From Acanthaster planci (Eukaryota; Echinodermata; Asteroidea; Valvatida; Acanthasteridae), in NCBI RefSeq assembly GCF_001949145.1, contig NW_019091394.1, forward strand, positions 295,758 to 359,757: a DNA stretch of 64,000 nt. The letters run 5' to 3'. Shown piece after piece: positions 11,260 to 23,605 of this stretch (position 1 is the first letter of the stretch; each line of letters begins with the position of its first letter). The position numbers and the translations under genes are program-made. Below the pieces are notes generated by a model. The model was not told the DNA's origin and searched no databases. It saw only the letters and a list, made by a program, of their open reading frames with translations.

Positions 11260-12822
11260 TTATCTATCTTTGTAATATACAGCAGCCGAGAAAACATACT
11301 TGCTGCCCCCAAGTAGCGCCGGCTTGAGAATCTCGGTGAATTTGATCCGTCGGCGTGAGGTGGTCTTGAGGGCCTGCGGCTTGACATTACCCAGGTGCTT
11401 CTTGATGGTCAGCGTGGTGAACGCAAGGTCAGGGTCTTCTGCCTCATCTGTGGGGACGTAACCCGTCAGGACGACCAGCTCGTAGGAGCGGATGTCGTCC
11501 GGGATGATGCGGTATTTGCAGGAGAGGTCGTGGGTGACCATGACCCGGTTGATGACCTGGTCTTCTGACTCGTTGCAGGGCTTAACCTCCACCTTGTAGC
11601 ACATGTGCCAGCTGTCTGTCATCTTGGTGATGAGGCATGACTGGAGGGCACGGTCCACCACGGGGCAGGTGAAGTTGCCCGTGTCAAACTCGCTGCTGAG
11701 GAAGGTGTCACTGGGCTTGGTGTATCCATTGCCCCATGGCTTGTCCATGTATAGACGTGGCTGGATCATGGACACTTTAGCCTTTGAAGCCTGCTCAGTG
11801 TCTACTTTATCTCTGTCCTCCTCTCTGTCCTTGTCTGTGTCCTCTTTTTCCTTCTTGACGGCCATCTGGGCCAGGGCCTTGTAGGCCATAAACGTGTGTT
11901 TCATGATCAGGTCCGGGTATTTGGTCCCCAGCTCCGAGCTCTCCACAGCACTCAGCTGGTCGAAGGTCATGAGCACAAAGCGTATGAGTGGCAGGAGCCT
12001 GTTGATGGCGGCCTTCTGGGTGGAAGCATGGCGGTGCTCCAGGATCCACCGGGCCACCAGCTTAAACATCATCAGCTCGTTGCACACCAACACGTTGGCA
12101 CTCTCCACGATCTTGGCCAACAGATCCAGGGTCAGCAGGCCCCGGGAGGTCCCCGAGGCCATCAACCTGGTGAAGTCTAGCTGCAGCTTGCTCAGGCAGC
12201 GCTGCTCCATCCTGTCACCGAGGTTGGCCATGTTGACCAGCCAGTTGACCAGAATATCAATCTCGTCATGGGCGATGATCTCTGTGACGAAGTGATCGCA
12301 TTCCTTAATCAGCTGAATATGCTGGTACTTGTCAGCAAGTATTCTTACCTATCAGCGAAAAAAAAAAAGATCAGGATCTGATAAAACAGGTAGACAATAC
12401 AACCTTAACGCACTCTTAACTATGTGCTGGTATTAAAGCTTAATTTTGGCAAGAGCTCTTTCTAAAGGTAATAGAATCACTGGAAACAAAATCCCATAAC
12501 TTGATCATCTTACAGCAACAATGTTATCTGTGGTGAGATGTATCCTCGCCGAGTAAAAGAACTGGAGGAAATCGTGAAACACCTCCACGCATTCCCGGGA
12601 CTCAGCCAGGGTGATCTCCTCCTGGGTGGACTCCACCCACTGCGAGCCATTGAACATGATGCGGAACATCTCGCTCTGATTGGCTAATAGCATGCGGTGG
12701 GCATAGAACTCCTTTCCTCCGACAACCAGCTTGACGTCGCTGAAGTCTTTGTTGTTGAACTCCTGGGCCAGTTTGGCTCCCAGGCTGGCTGGGCAGTGGA
12801 CGTGCCTCTCACGCACTGACAT
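11260..12822 (-). CDS. BTB-BACK domain protein, BTBD17-like
   Basis: Two coding exons on the minus strand: 12514-12822 and 11260-12348 (465 aa). The 165-bp intron is GT-AG and phase 0, and the joined protein reads NIVA-VRILADKYQ across it. Residues about 1-125 are a BTB/POZ domain: FSDVKLVVGG at 27-36, AHRMLLANQSEMFRIMF at 41-57. Residues about 125-245 form a BACK domain rich in helices (LSKLQLDF, NELMMFKLVARWILEH). A charged linker of Lys, Glu and Asp follows at about 272-295, then a beta-rich C-terminal part of about 165 residues without Kelch repeats. That order fits BTBD17-type proteins more than Kelch adaptors. BTB-BACK proteins often bring substrates to cullin-3 ubiquitin ligases; that role is not shown here. 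I see no signal peptide. The exact orthologue is uncertain. Confidence 0.8.
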
Positions 12823-14598
12823 GCTTTTAGTGTGTTTAGTGTGGCTCTCGTCAAAGGAACTTCTACAGTCTAATCACACTAGGCTAATGCTCTTCAGGGA
12901 CATTGATAACTAAGAATAAAATGAAAAAACCCAAAACATGTTACAGCTGATACAGAAGAGCAATTAAATAGGTCATTAGTCATGCCCCTTATTGATATAT
13001 TGCACACACATTTATTTTTCTTGTCAAATTTGTGCTGAAGTACACGTACCCTGTGATGGCAACACTCAAGGTACAAACTTGTGCACAATCAGTGAAACAT
13101 GCTGTGATTTTCTTTGTACAATATATGCAGTGCGGAAATGAAATGTTGTTTGACGTTAGAAACATCGTGATATTACTTAATGCAATTTTTTGTGGGCTGT
13201 GGCTGTTACATACATGTATGGCTGGTGATCAATGACTGTGTAATGCATTTCGTCTTCTTCGTTTAAGTTGAGTTTTAGCTAAAGTCTGATAAAAATCAAT
13301 CGGTCCCATTGCAATCCAACTTATCCAAGGTTTACTATAGGATATACAAATATTCCTGAGGCCAAGTGTCAACCCTCCCACCAAACATTTAAAAGTAGGC
13401 CTAAAAATATTTTCATGCACAAACACAAACAAGATGGTATGATCATAATTATTTAAGCATCCGATAGCCCATCTATGTTAATATCACATACAACATTGCA
13501 GCATACATGGGACATCATTGGCCAGCCATACCACACCACACGCGCACTTGTGGTGTGGAGTACCCTAAATTTGTGCATTCAAATATTCGCACATCCAACT
13601 TTCTCATTGTGAAACTCTTCAAATAAATTAGACACTGACATTAATTTACTGTCCATGATCAATCGTCACTTCGTCATTTTTCTTTTTGTAGCTTTGTGCG
13701 AGTTAAAAGCTTTTCCAGGGAGAATTTGGGGAAAATATCAAGAGCATAAAGCTTTACTTTACAGACTAAATGCAAAAATGAACCAGTTGAAATTTTGTAA
13801 AAAATGGATAAATAATTGCTGTTTGTTCACGAATGATGTTGGATGTCTGATACAGGAACTAATGACGACTTCGATAAACTTTCACTAAATAATGAAGGCG
13901 TAATAAAACAATATGGAGCCTGAAAAACTGTACTGCGCACCTTATATTTTGAGATTCCCGTTGGCGACAACGGGCATGGATTCGGTGGCACTGTATATGT
14001 GACTTTTTTTCAGAAACACATGTAGAAAGAGGCATTTTGTCATAGTATCCAGATAAATAACTCATATTAATGCTAATTATGATTTATTTGAAAGAATCAA
14101 AATTCATGCCTCACTGTAATTTCAAATTAAATTGAAAAAATAAAACTGTAGGAAACCGAAAAAGAGAAAGTGATAGGAAAATGGGAAGTCACGCCAAATA
14201 AAAGCGTTTTTTCCTCAAAATGCATCACTAAGCCAAAGTAATTAATGCAAAAAAATTTCCTCATTCAAGAGACATTAACTACTGTAGTAGATTTTTCAGA
14301 AGTAGGGCATAACTGATACCCCGTAAAATGGCGCTTGCAATGTACGTGCGCGAATTAAATTATGGTGACATAGGTTTTACTACCACTACTGCAGCCAACA
14401 CGACTTATTTGCAGACAACATTATTCCTGTCATGCCTGTTGTTTCTGTGACATCCGATGTTCTTCATAACATTATTCCATATAGGATTTTAGTCAATCTT
14501 TTTACTGCTGAAAACATGAAAATGAAGCCAGTATATTTAAGAATAAATTTTGGTCAAAGTACTAAGTGCGCGAATTATGGGAACTCGTAGCTCAAATG
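12823..14598. other. Intergenic, upstream of BTB-BACK gene
   Basis: AT-rich, with no coding exon recognised. It should contain the promoter and 5' UTR of the minus-strand BTB-BACK gene close to 12823-13100. Open frames at 13655-13888 and elsewhere are unsupported. Confidence 0.35.
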
Positions 14599-14758
14599 AG
14601 TGGAGCGTTATTATTGCTCTTTTTCGATTTTGGACGGGATAGACCGATCCCATCCAAAATCGAAAAAGAGGAATACTAACGCTCCACTGACTCTAGCCCC
14701 ACTAGTGTGGCTCCTTAAGGATAAATAGGGAGTGATCCGTGCCACACTAGTGGGGCTA
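14599..14758. repeat. Compound foldback element with two hairpins
   Basis: Arms 14599-14640 and 14647-14688 are near-perfect inverted repeats of about 42 bp around a 6-base loop (agaccg). Directly next to them a second pair, 14694-14711 and 14741-14758, is perfectly complementary over 18 bp (tagccccactagtgtggc). The word actgactctag occurs on both sides of the second hairpin (about 14686 and 14759). This looks like a foldback/MITE-type insertion, perhaps one element inside another. Confidence 0.75.
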
Positions 14759-15505
14759 CACTGACTCTAGAGCTAGGTGACTCGCATCGCAGGCTTATTA
14801 ACGTTATCGCAACATGACTAATACCAATGGGGTTTTCTGATCAGTTAATTCGCATTGGATATACAAAGATTAAATCAGTCACATCCAAGAATACCTGATT
14901 ATGGTTCCCATCCAGATGCTTCGGCTGCTTTGAACTCGCCACAAACATAACAAAGTGAAAGGAGAACAACTGAATTCTCGGGAAAAGGCCGAGGTTATTT
15001 TAAAGCTCCAACGAGAGCGTTTAATGTCGTCTCGTTCCCTATTGCAAACCGCATCTCTCACGCAAACACACCTGGGGAGCAGACTATTCAGGTTATGCTT
15101 AACCCGGCTACGGCCGGCCGTGACACGTGCGTCTATGGAACTATCTGCCGCTGCCAGCCAGTGGCTTGGTGAGGTACACGTGTTGTTCCCAAGCAAAGTC
15201 CACTCAGCTGTATCTTTCGGATACGGCCAAGAGGCTTAAAATAGCAAGTATCCCACAACCACTGTAGCATCCGGGAAACTGAATACTTTCCACTGTCTTG
15301 TTGCTAGAGCGCGGGGGGCTGCGGTGGTGAACATTTTTCGAGAAATTTGAAGGTCGACAAATGACTGGAATTACGCATTTCGACTGTATAAATAATATAT
15401 TTCATCGAAGTAAGTAACAAGGATATTCATCAGTGAAATGCACGTAAAATTTATGCAGAAAATAACTTTCTTTTCGGGTTTGCGCTAGTCCTCTAGTTTG
15501 GAGGA
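14759..15505. other. Intergenic, possible 5' region of IFT81
   Basis: Lies between the foldback element and the 126-bp MITE. Locally richer in CpG (about 15040-15350) than its surroundings, so it may hold the IFT81 promoter or a non-coding first exon. No clear coding exon. Confidence 0.3.
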
Positions 15506-15640
15506 CGGCCCCATTCATTACCCCAAGCTGTGGAGTCCCGTTCGTGGGAGAGGAGCGGACGTCGGACCCCACAGTTCTGGTACGCTGCGCTCCTGTACCG
15601 TAGGCCACATGATCATGAATGAATGGGGCTATTTGGAGGA
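15497..15640. mobile_element. 126-bp MITE with perfect 9-bp target duplication
   Basis: The 9-bp word tttggagga is present at 15497-15505 and again at 15632-15640. Between them lies a 126-bp element (15506-15631) with inverted termini: cggccccattcatta at the left, and the complement of tagccccattcattca at the right. It has internal dyad symmetry (ctgtggagtcc / ggaccccacag). A 9-bp duplication points to a Mutator-like non-autonomous element. It has no coding capacity. Confidence 0.75.
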
Positions 15641-15692
15641 GCGCTATCCGGCCCTGGCCTGCCCTGTGACTGTATTATGAAGAGGGGGAAAA

Positions 15693-16128
15693 TAGGGCTG
15701 AGTCAATTTGAATAATTCACTATCTGAATATTCGGTTGTACTGACTGGCAGATTGTTGATGAACAAACCACAAACTCTGTTGCAATAATGCACACAATTA
15801 ATTGTACATTATAATCACTATAATAGCTTCTCACTTCAACCACAATTGAGCAAGATGTAACAGACTAACGATACTTCTTGCCCTGTTGACAATTTATTCC
15901 TTTTAAATTTTTTAATGATAATTTACTTTTTGAATCATTGTAAGATATATTGTTCTGTCGCTTTTCATTTAAATGTGCTTGAAACAAGCCTCCATAGTGC
16001 AATTTTCTCATTTAAAACCAAAGAAACTTCTTCCTTTTCATGAATTGTGCATTCGAAAATTCAGATTCGGAAAATGATATTCGAATATTCGATAATCATC
16101 GAATATTTGGATATTCGGCACAGCCCTA
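15693..16128. mobile_element. hAT-like MITE, copy 1
   Basis: A 436-bp element whose ends are tAGGGCTGAGTCAA and the complement of TAGGGCTGTGCCGAAT, with many gaatattcg-type subterminal words. Imperfect 8-bp flanks (ggggaaaa at 15685-15692, tggaaaaa at 16129-16136; 6 of 8 match) fit hAT target duplications. It is clearly related along its length to 49264-49742, for example in cagattgttgatgaacaaac and cttgaaacaagcctcc. It sits about 50 bp upstream of the splice acceptor of the first IFT81 coding exon. Confidence 0.8.
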
Positions 16129-16205
16129 TGGAAAAATAGTCATATCTGACGTGTTTGTATGTTTCTTTACTGCAGGTGACGCAAATTGACAGACACACTC
16201 CAAAA

Positions 16206-19200
16206 ATGAGTGAACAACTCAAATACATTGTGGAGCAACTGAACAAGGAGCCATTCAAACGCTCCTACAACCTGATCAGCTTTGATTCGTTGGAGCCAAT
16301 ACAGCTCCTGCAAGTCACCAACGATGTGCTGGCTGAGATCAACCCTCAAGTTAGTCCTGATGACGGGTGTGATCAGTCAGTTAGCATTATTGCATGATTG
16401 TGTTGTGCCATCAGTCGATACTCGGCTTCCCTTTTTCAAAACAATCTTCCACATCTGCAAATTTGAAAGAAAAGTTTTTTGACTGATGGTGGAGTTATCA
16501 GAAAAATTGAGCAGTCAGATTTGACAAATTGCAAAAAGATTGAAGGATCGCGCCCAACACTAATAAATGTCACCCTGGACTTCTGAAGTGTTACTGCCTT
16601 CTTTGACATACAAGTCCCTAACTAGAGTCTGTTAAAATGCCGTAAATTATTGACTTGCTCTTTTCTTTGAAACTGAAAGTTAAAAAAATGGAAACCTTCA
16701 TCGTTTTATTTAATTAACATTTTGTTTGTATTGAGGATGGGGCAAAAAAGTAGTATATAGCCCCCTTATTTGTTTATATCGTAATATTTTAGTAATTTAT
16801 TAACAGATGTGCAATGACCATGCTGTGATTAACATAAGGGGATTTATTTTTTTAAATCCTAGAACAAGTTGGATATTCGCGAGGAAACTGCGGATGCCAC
16901 TGCCATGCGTATGATGAATGAACTGCGTGTCTTGAAATACAAGCCCAACGAGGATGTGTAAGTGGAATGAAACCTAAAGCATTCTTGCCAGAGATTTGCT
17001 CCAAACTTCCAAATTGCTCTTCTCTGCAGGAAATGAATTTCATATTCTTTTTGTTCGTGTACGTAACCTTTAAATAGGCATCAAGCCCTGAGTAAAGAGT
17101 AACTGACTGGGCTGTACCTTCCCCAATCCTAGAAAATCCTTCAAAACCTCCCAATCTATTTTGAAGGATCTGAGAGGCAAGAAAGAAGATACTCGAAACG
17201 TTCAGTTGGCATAAACATTGTAGTATTGACACGAAACCTGCCCATTTCTGTCAAAATGCAAATATTTATATCAGAATGGAAGTTGAAAACAAACATGCAT
17301 CAAATGTTTAATAGCAACATATTTTTTTCTTCTTTTATGTTCTTTTTTTTTTTTCCCGTCACAGGAGCACGTTCCGTCAGGGTTTGGTGTCGGGCTACAA
17401 GCCTGTCATCTACCCCATCCTGGTGTGGCTCTTCCAGAAGATGTCAGAGCTCAAGAAGCGGGCCTACCTGGCGCGCTTCCTGGTCAAAATTGAGGTGCCC
17501 CCGGAGATCATGCAGGACGACCAAGTGACTGATACCTACGCTCAGGTCAGCGAGAAAAAAAAAAACAGACAATGCGAACACTGGCTCTACATAAATTTGC
17601 TTAACAGCTCCCAGTGTTGTGGCTTCTAACCACAGAATTGTCCTTGTACAATTACTGTTGTAGATAATGTCGATTGCTTGAGCGGAAACTGTTCTCTATA
17701 ATTGGCTGAGCAATGTTCATTTCTTAGCCGCTTTGTGGATTATCTGGATATCCTTCTAGGATTACCATATTGTGAGTGGCTGAATTTTTTTTCGGGGAAT
17801 GACATTACTGGGTATGGACATCTTAATTACAGTATGCCGAGATGGTCGACCAGTTTAAGGAGCTACACAAGGAATCAGAGTCTCTGAAGACATCTGGCTT
17901 CTCCACTGTTGAGATCCGACGGGACATAACCCAGATGGAGGAGGAGAAGGAACAGATTGTCAAGAGAATCGAGCGGCTCAAAAAGAGGGTAGGTCTATTT
18001 CTAGTTCATTTAATAGTTACCACTCAGGAATTCAGTGAACCTGTCGTTGGACATTAAAGGGTCAAAGTTATTGAAGATGTTGCTAAATTTTTGCTGTCGT
18101 TTAGGTTGAGACCGTCAAGAACTATGAGAGGATGCTGGAGATTGCCCGAAACTTCCGGAAGGAGCAGGATCGGGAGATGTCCCTGGCCCAGCAGAAACTA
18201 GACCAGAAGAACCAGGTATGTGCCAAGAAATCTTGATATGAGAAACCTCCTTCACCTCCTACACCACTCCAAGGAAACCCCCTTGTAACCAAAGAAATGA
18301 CGCAGTCTCTGAGGTGGTTTATCAACCGCATCCATTAGCATCAGAAAAGAAACTAAAAAGCTTGTCATTCTGTGGTTGTCCTGCCTTGCAGATGCATCAT
18401 GCTGATCAGCGACTGCAGCGGTTTTCACAGCAGCTCAAAGACATCAAACAGTCCACAGTGGGAGCGACAGCTGAAGGTAACAATCACAACCTCAAACCTT
18501 TTTCTACTTTCATTACAAGTGTTAAGAGGAGTTTGCTTTGTTCAAATGACAGACTTCATGTTGCATAATGTAAAACATTACTATAAAGTAAGGGCACTTA
18601 AGCATCATACACGCCTGTAGTGTGTACTCTCATCCTCTAGTGTTAACCACTCGCCGCCGGGGACTCCGGTTTCGGGCACCGTGTGTTTATACGCGTCGCC
18701 GGGTTTCCGAAATCGGACAAACGGAACTGGGCCTTGTAACAAAAGACCAGGCTTCTGGGCATTCTCGACATTTTGTCAATCTCAATAGTGGAGATAATGC
18801 AGCCTTGTTTTGAAACAGTATACCACGGTTTAGGGCATTTAGTGAGAGCGGATTACCACCGGGGACAAAAGCGCTNNNNNNNNNNNNNNNNNNNNNNNNN
18901 NNNNNNNNNNNNNNNNNNNNNNNNNNNNNNNNNNNNNNNNNNNNNNNNNNNNNNNNNNNNNNNNNNNNNNNNNNNNNNNNNNNNNNNNNNNNNNNNNNNN
19001 NNNNNNNNNNNNNNNNNNNNNNNNNNNNNNNNNNNCATACTCAGGCGTCAATAGATTTTGTTTGTCAGATTAGAGTGGCCACCAGACAGTAATTCATGTG
19101 GGTGTAAACGTCCATTAATTGAAATGATGAATTTTTGAAGACTTTTGAAAACTGAAAATCTTGAAAAAGCCCAGATGTCATCATACATTTTTTACATGTC

Positions 19201-22200
19201 CGGTTAAAAGTTGCTTGGCCATACTTTGCGTCCTTTGAACCATACAGCTTACATACACATGTAAAAACAGTCAGTTGTCGCCTAACTCTTAAAGCATTTT
19301 AACACGAATTTGATTGCGAATTGGCGTAATGCAGGCCTCGTCAAGAAATTGGACGAAGAGAACAAGATAAACACGTATCTTTGCCAGGAGAAGCTGCCCA
19401 AGGAGATTGAGGCCAAGCGCAAGGCATGCCAGGATCTGGAGCGAGTCGTCAATGAGCCGGCCATGGGTCAGAGCGACCTGGATGAGATCCACACACAGGT
19501 CACTTGTGTCTTTAATAAAACGTTGTTAGCTGTGGCATAGCAAGCCACATGAAACAAAATCAAACATTTCAGGTATTAAACTGTCTTGGCTGGCAGTGAG
19601 CCAGGGTGCTTGTACAGGAATTGTGTCAATGTGAAACTTTTCCCGTCAGATCAACCAGTTTTCTCATTCTTTTTTCTGCCCATGTAAAGCTATGAAAAAA
19701 TACAAATGTTACAGATCTTGTGCAGTGAGGAATTTCATTCTTTATTGCAACTTCCGTTTGGAATTTCAGTGTTCAATTTATTTGAATCTTTTAATCCATG
19801 GAAAGGTAGTGGAAACCCCAAATCATGGCCTTTTGGTATGACTGTTGTTGTAATGATTCCCTGTGGCTACTCTCATGGCAGATAAAAACAGTGAACTCGG
19901 AGGTCAATAGCCTGATCGAGAAGCGCATGATGAGTAATGATCCCATCGACGACAAGATGTCACTCTTCCGGCAGCAAGCAGCCATCATCAGCCGCAAGAA
20001 GGAGACGGCGGCTGAGACACTGCAGGACGCCAAGGACGAGCTGCACGCCTGCCAGCAGGAAGCAGCCGAGAAGAGGGAAAGCGTTAGGGGCCTGCAGGGA
20101 GAGGAGGTACTCAAAGGAGACGAGGTAGGTCAGAGATGGCCGTGCTTTCATTCTGGATAACCAAAAATCAGTTCTGCCTACTCGTTTAGATCAGATTTAA
20201 AGGGGTATTATTTGGGGGAATTTGTACCACCTGAATGCTTTGTGTTAAGCACTTTGAGCCAACCTTTGTGTGAGGAAGTTTATTTGATGAACTGTCTGAG
20301 CTTCTTGGTGTATTTTTGTCAGATTTTGCTTATGTCTACAATGCAGCTATGGAAACTTCATTGCCCAATGCCTGTCTTTAAGTGGAAATATTTTGGGGAG
20401 TCATTAATACAAGACCTGTTTCTCATAAGATTTTTTACACAACTAAGAGGGCATGTATTCCACACCGATTTGTTCATTATAAATTTTGGAATGTGCCCTG
20501 CATTTTGTTTCTCTGTCGGTAATCTGCCCGCGTAGTTCAAGCGCTACGTTAACAAGCTCCGAGGTAAGAGCACCGTCTACAAGAAGAAACGGCAGGAGCT
20601 GGCTGAGCTTAGAGCAGAGCACGGTGTGCTGTCCAGGACTGAAGAGATACTCAGGCAGAGGGATGAAGCACTGCAGAAAACCCTGGTGAGAATGACCACA
20701 GTGGTTTCTCGGAAAAGAAATTTGTTGGCTTCTGTTGCATTCCTTTAACACAGAAATGCTGTTTGTGCGGCGCATTCCATTAAAAATTGCACGATATGCC
20801 CGTTACTCGATACATTTCTTGACAGGAGCCGTCAAAATATGGAATGTAATTATCAGATTTTATTCCAGAGTTTTATTTGAAATTAATCATTCTTCCCCCC
20901 CCCCAACCAGGCCAAACTGGAGGCTAAGAAGGGCGTGTCCGGTTACCATGATACCCAGGAAGAGCTGGAGAAGGTGTCGGCCATCAAGAGTGAGCTGGAT
21001 GACATGAAGGGACGGACGCTGGAGGACATGTCGGAAATGGTAAGGACTCCAAACTCTATGAGCTTCAGCAAGTTGGAACGCTGTTGCGGCACCTGTTCAC
21101 GTGAATGGATTTCTGCCAAGGCTGTATATCCTTCCATTTTAGAAAGCCTCTCTCCCTGTATTAATCAATGAGGACTTTCAGACTGTGATATGGCAGGGAA
21201 GGTGGTCTTCTTTTGGGGACTTCAGCAGGAAATGTCGTGTTCTTCAGTTTTGTCACTTGTTTCCCCAATAGGTTAAGAAACTGAACATAACCATCTCTGC
21301 CAAGAAGGCTGACCTGGCACCAGTTATCAAGGAACTGCGGCCCCTCCGCCAACAAGCCCAGGAGTTGGAGACAGTCTACCATGAGAAGAAATCGGCATAC
21401 GATCAGCTGGCTGCTGGCCTGGAGAGCAACCGCTCTAAGCTGGAACAGGTTAGAACTTCAAAGCCGAAACTATTGCTCTGCAAATTTTTGTGCTTAGCAA
21501 AAATGTCTTATGTACCAGTCTCATTTGCATAAATTGTTTGACATTTTTGGCTGGTAACCAGTATCTTAGAAAATGTCTTTTGTTCCCAGAAATTTTCTGT
21601 ATTAAGCTGGACAGTTTCAAAAAATTGGACCACTTGTTTGGTTTTGGTCTCATTGCTCCAAAAAACTATTTTGAATTCAGCCAGTAGACTTCCATAGCAG
21701 TTACTGTCTATAAACCGTGAATGAATGCTAGTTTGGATCAGGTTGATGTAATTTTGGACACGGGTCAGTTAGATGATATTTGGTCTGCTTTGTGTGCCGT
21801 CTCGATATCAGCACTCAATGCTCAGTGACCGAGTTTTATAATTTGGGTATTGCCCTTATGAATTGTGATCACAGCTTAGATCTGATTGTTTCTTTTCCTG
21901 CCTTTCCAGGAGGTGCGGGCCTACCGCGAGGAGTGCTCTCAAGAGGAGAGCCGCTATCACTATCTAAACTGCATGCGTCGCATCATCGCCATGCAGCAGC
22001 AGCGAGTGTCGGACGAGATGAAGGCGTACACCTCCTCGGACCCGGCCGAGAGAAAGAAAGCATTCCGGGATCAGTACACGCGGAAAATACAGGAGCAAGA
22101 AAATCTGGGCAAGGTAGTGTAAAGAGAAGTTGTTTACATCCAAATTATTTCTCATACCAATTTAAATGACTTAAACCAGTGTTATAGTTAAGCACTTGAA

Positions 22201-22572
22201 AGTACTCACAGGTGCGTCATGAAGTATATAAGAAGTATCCCAGTTGCAGTAAAGACCACCAGCTGTTTTGCATGAAGGGCACCGACTTACACTGCGTAAA
22301 AGTTGTGCATTTTCTCTTCAAGGCGGCGCAGAAATCAAACACGATTTCATTGTCATCTCTTTCTTGTATTTACCTCTTTTAAGAGTCTACGAGAGAAGCA
22401 GAAGGTGATCAAGGAGAGCCACGGCCCCAACATGAGGCAGATGAAGATGTGGAAGGACTTCCAGACCCTGATGGAGTGCAAGAGAGACTGCCATCTCAAC
22501 AGGGGCAAGGTCACCGATACCTCCAAGATGATCAGGGACGAGGTCAACCAGGAAGACAGGCTCATCCTCTGA
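16206..22572 (+). CDS. IFT81: Intraflagellar transport protein 81 homolog
   Basis: IFT81 is a core subunit of the IFT-B complex. It pairs with IFT74 by coiled coil and binds tubulin through its N-terminal calponin-homology domain during cilium assembly. Thirteen coding exons: 16206-16349, 16863-16957, 17365-17545, 17833-17988, 18105-18215, 18392-18476, 19335-19498, 19882-20124, 20536-20685, 20911-21039, 21272-21448, 21910-22113, 22384-22572. They join in frame to 675 aa, against 676 in human. Residues about 1-125 are the CH domain ([51 protein letters not shown], a basic patch). The rest is continuous coiled coil with family signatures: [78 protein letters not shown]. The ATG at 16206 follows an acceptor at 16174-16175, so an upstream non-coding exon is likely. 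The assembly gap (18875-19035) is in an intron and removes no coding sequence. A poly(A) signal is at 23330-23335. Confidence 0.97.
18875..19035. other. Assembly gap (161 N)
   Basis: Unknown bases inside the IFT81 intron between exons 18392-18476 and 19335-19498. The codon split across this intron (gaa g / gc ctc) joins correctly, so no exon appears to be lost. The CpG-rich left flank (about 18640-18875) looks repetitive and may have caused the gap. Confidence 0.98.
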
Positions 22573-23605
22573 AGGCCTTTTGATTGCATCAGCTCAGATC
22601 GTTCAGTTTCTTCAAAGTTGCACCTGTAACACATTTACTTCATGTTGGTTGTGGACTTCATGATGACTGCTGTTTGCATAGAATTAGATCCTCTGTAGTC
22701 ATAATTTAGAATGTTTTTTTGAAAGGGTGTCACTAGCCCGAAATGAGGTTACACCTTCCTGTCTCAGTGTTTGCAGGAATCATTCAGAAAAGGATCCCAC
22801 TCTGTGACAGTGGAGGGCTTCTCTGTGCATAAACAATTTTTGTTACCGCTCAAACCAGTGACATTAAGTGGAGATTTTCAGTTCTTGTTCAGAAACAATT
22901 GGTTTCTAATCAACTGGTGACTTTTGTTGCTCATTTATGTCCAAGTTATTCATGGGTTGTGTAAATACACTGTATTACTATAAAGAGATTTCCACAAAAT
23001 TTGTCGTGCCATAATCTGTAGCTTAAAATAATATAAAGCAAAGGTCGTGCCGCTGTTTTCTCAGCTGTTTCAGTTTAAACTACTGGCAAATTTGAACTTT
23101 CAAATGTAGTAAAACGTGTATCCCCTAATCAAGCACAAGAGCCTTTGTGTGTTCAGTTTCAGCATAAATGCAAGTTTGCTCCAACAATGTACACCTAACA
23201 AATTAATTAAAGGCTTAAAACTATATGGCGTACCAATTCATTAATGATTTAAGACTACATTTCTGTGGCATTATTGCAATTTAGTTTGATTGTAAAAGAG
23301 CAAACAGTCAAAGTGGAGTGTGTCGTGTGAATAAAACATACAAGTACAATTCAAATAATAAAATGCCTATCTATTTTTTGTTGGTTACGTAGTCCTTGCA
23401 GTTTCTTTACTGCACACGGTGTTACTACAAAAGGTGAGATCTGAACTCCAAATAAAGAATAGCCGTCAGTTAAGATAAGAACACTGCCAGACCAGTAAGA
23501 TAATGTCTAGAGCCTAGACTTCTCGCTGTCAATTCTTTGACGGACCTCGCAGCACATGCATTTACAGATAATGCATTGTGCTGGTAGACTTTTGCATGTT
23601 GGCCT
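22573..23605. other. Convergent IFT81 / PARL 3' ends
   Basis: Stop codons of IFT81 (plus) and PARL (minus) are 1,033 bp apart. The left part is the IFT81 3' UTR, with AATAAA at 23330-23335. I see no clear minus-strand AATAAA for PARL, so its 3' end is undefined. No other gene is visible. Confidence 0.6.

Noticed and set aside
11894-12295. 133-codon plus-strand frame
   Set aside because: Antisense shadow of the large BTB-BACK exon.
18773-19054. Open frames across the N gap
   Set aside because: Artefacts of translating unknown bases.
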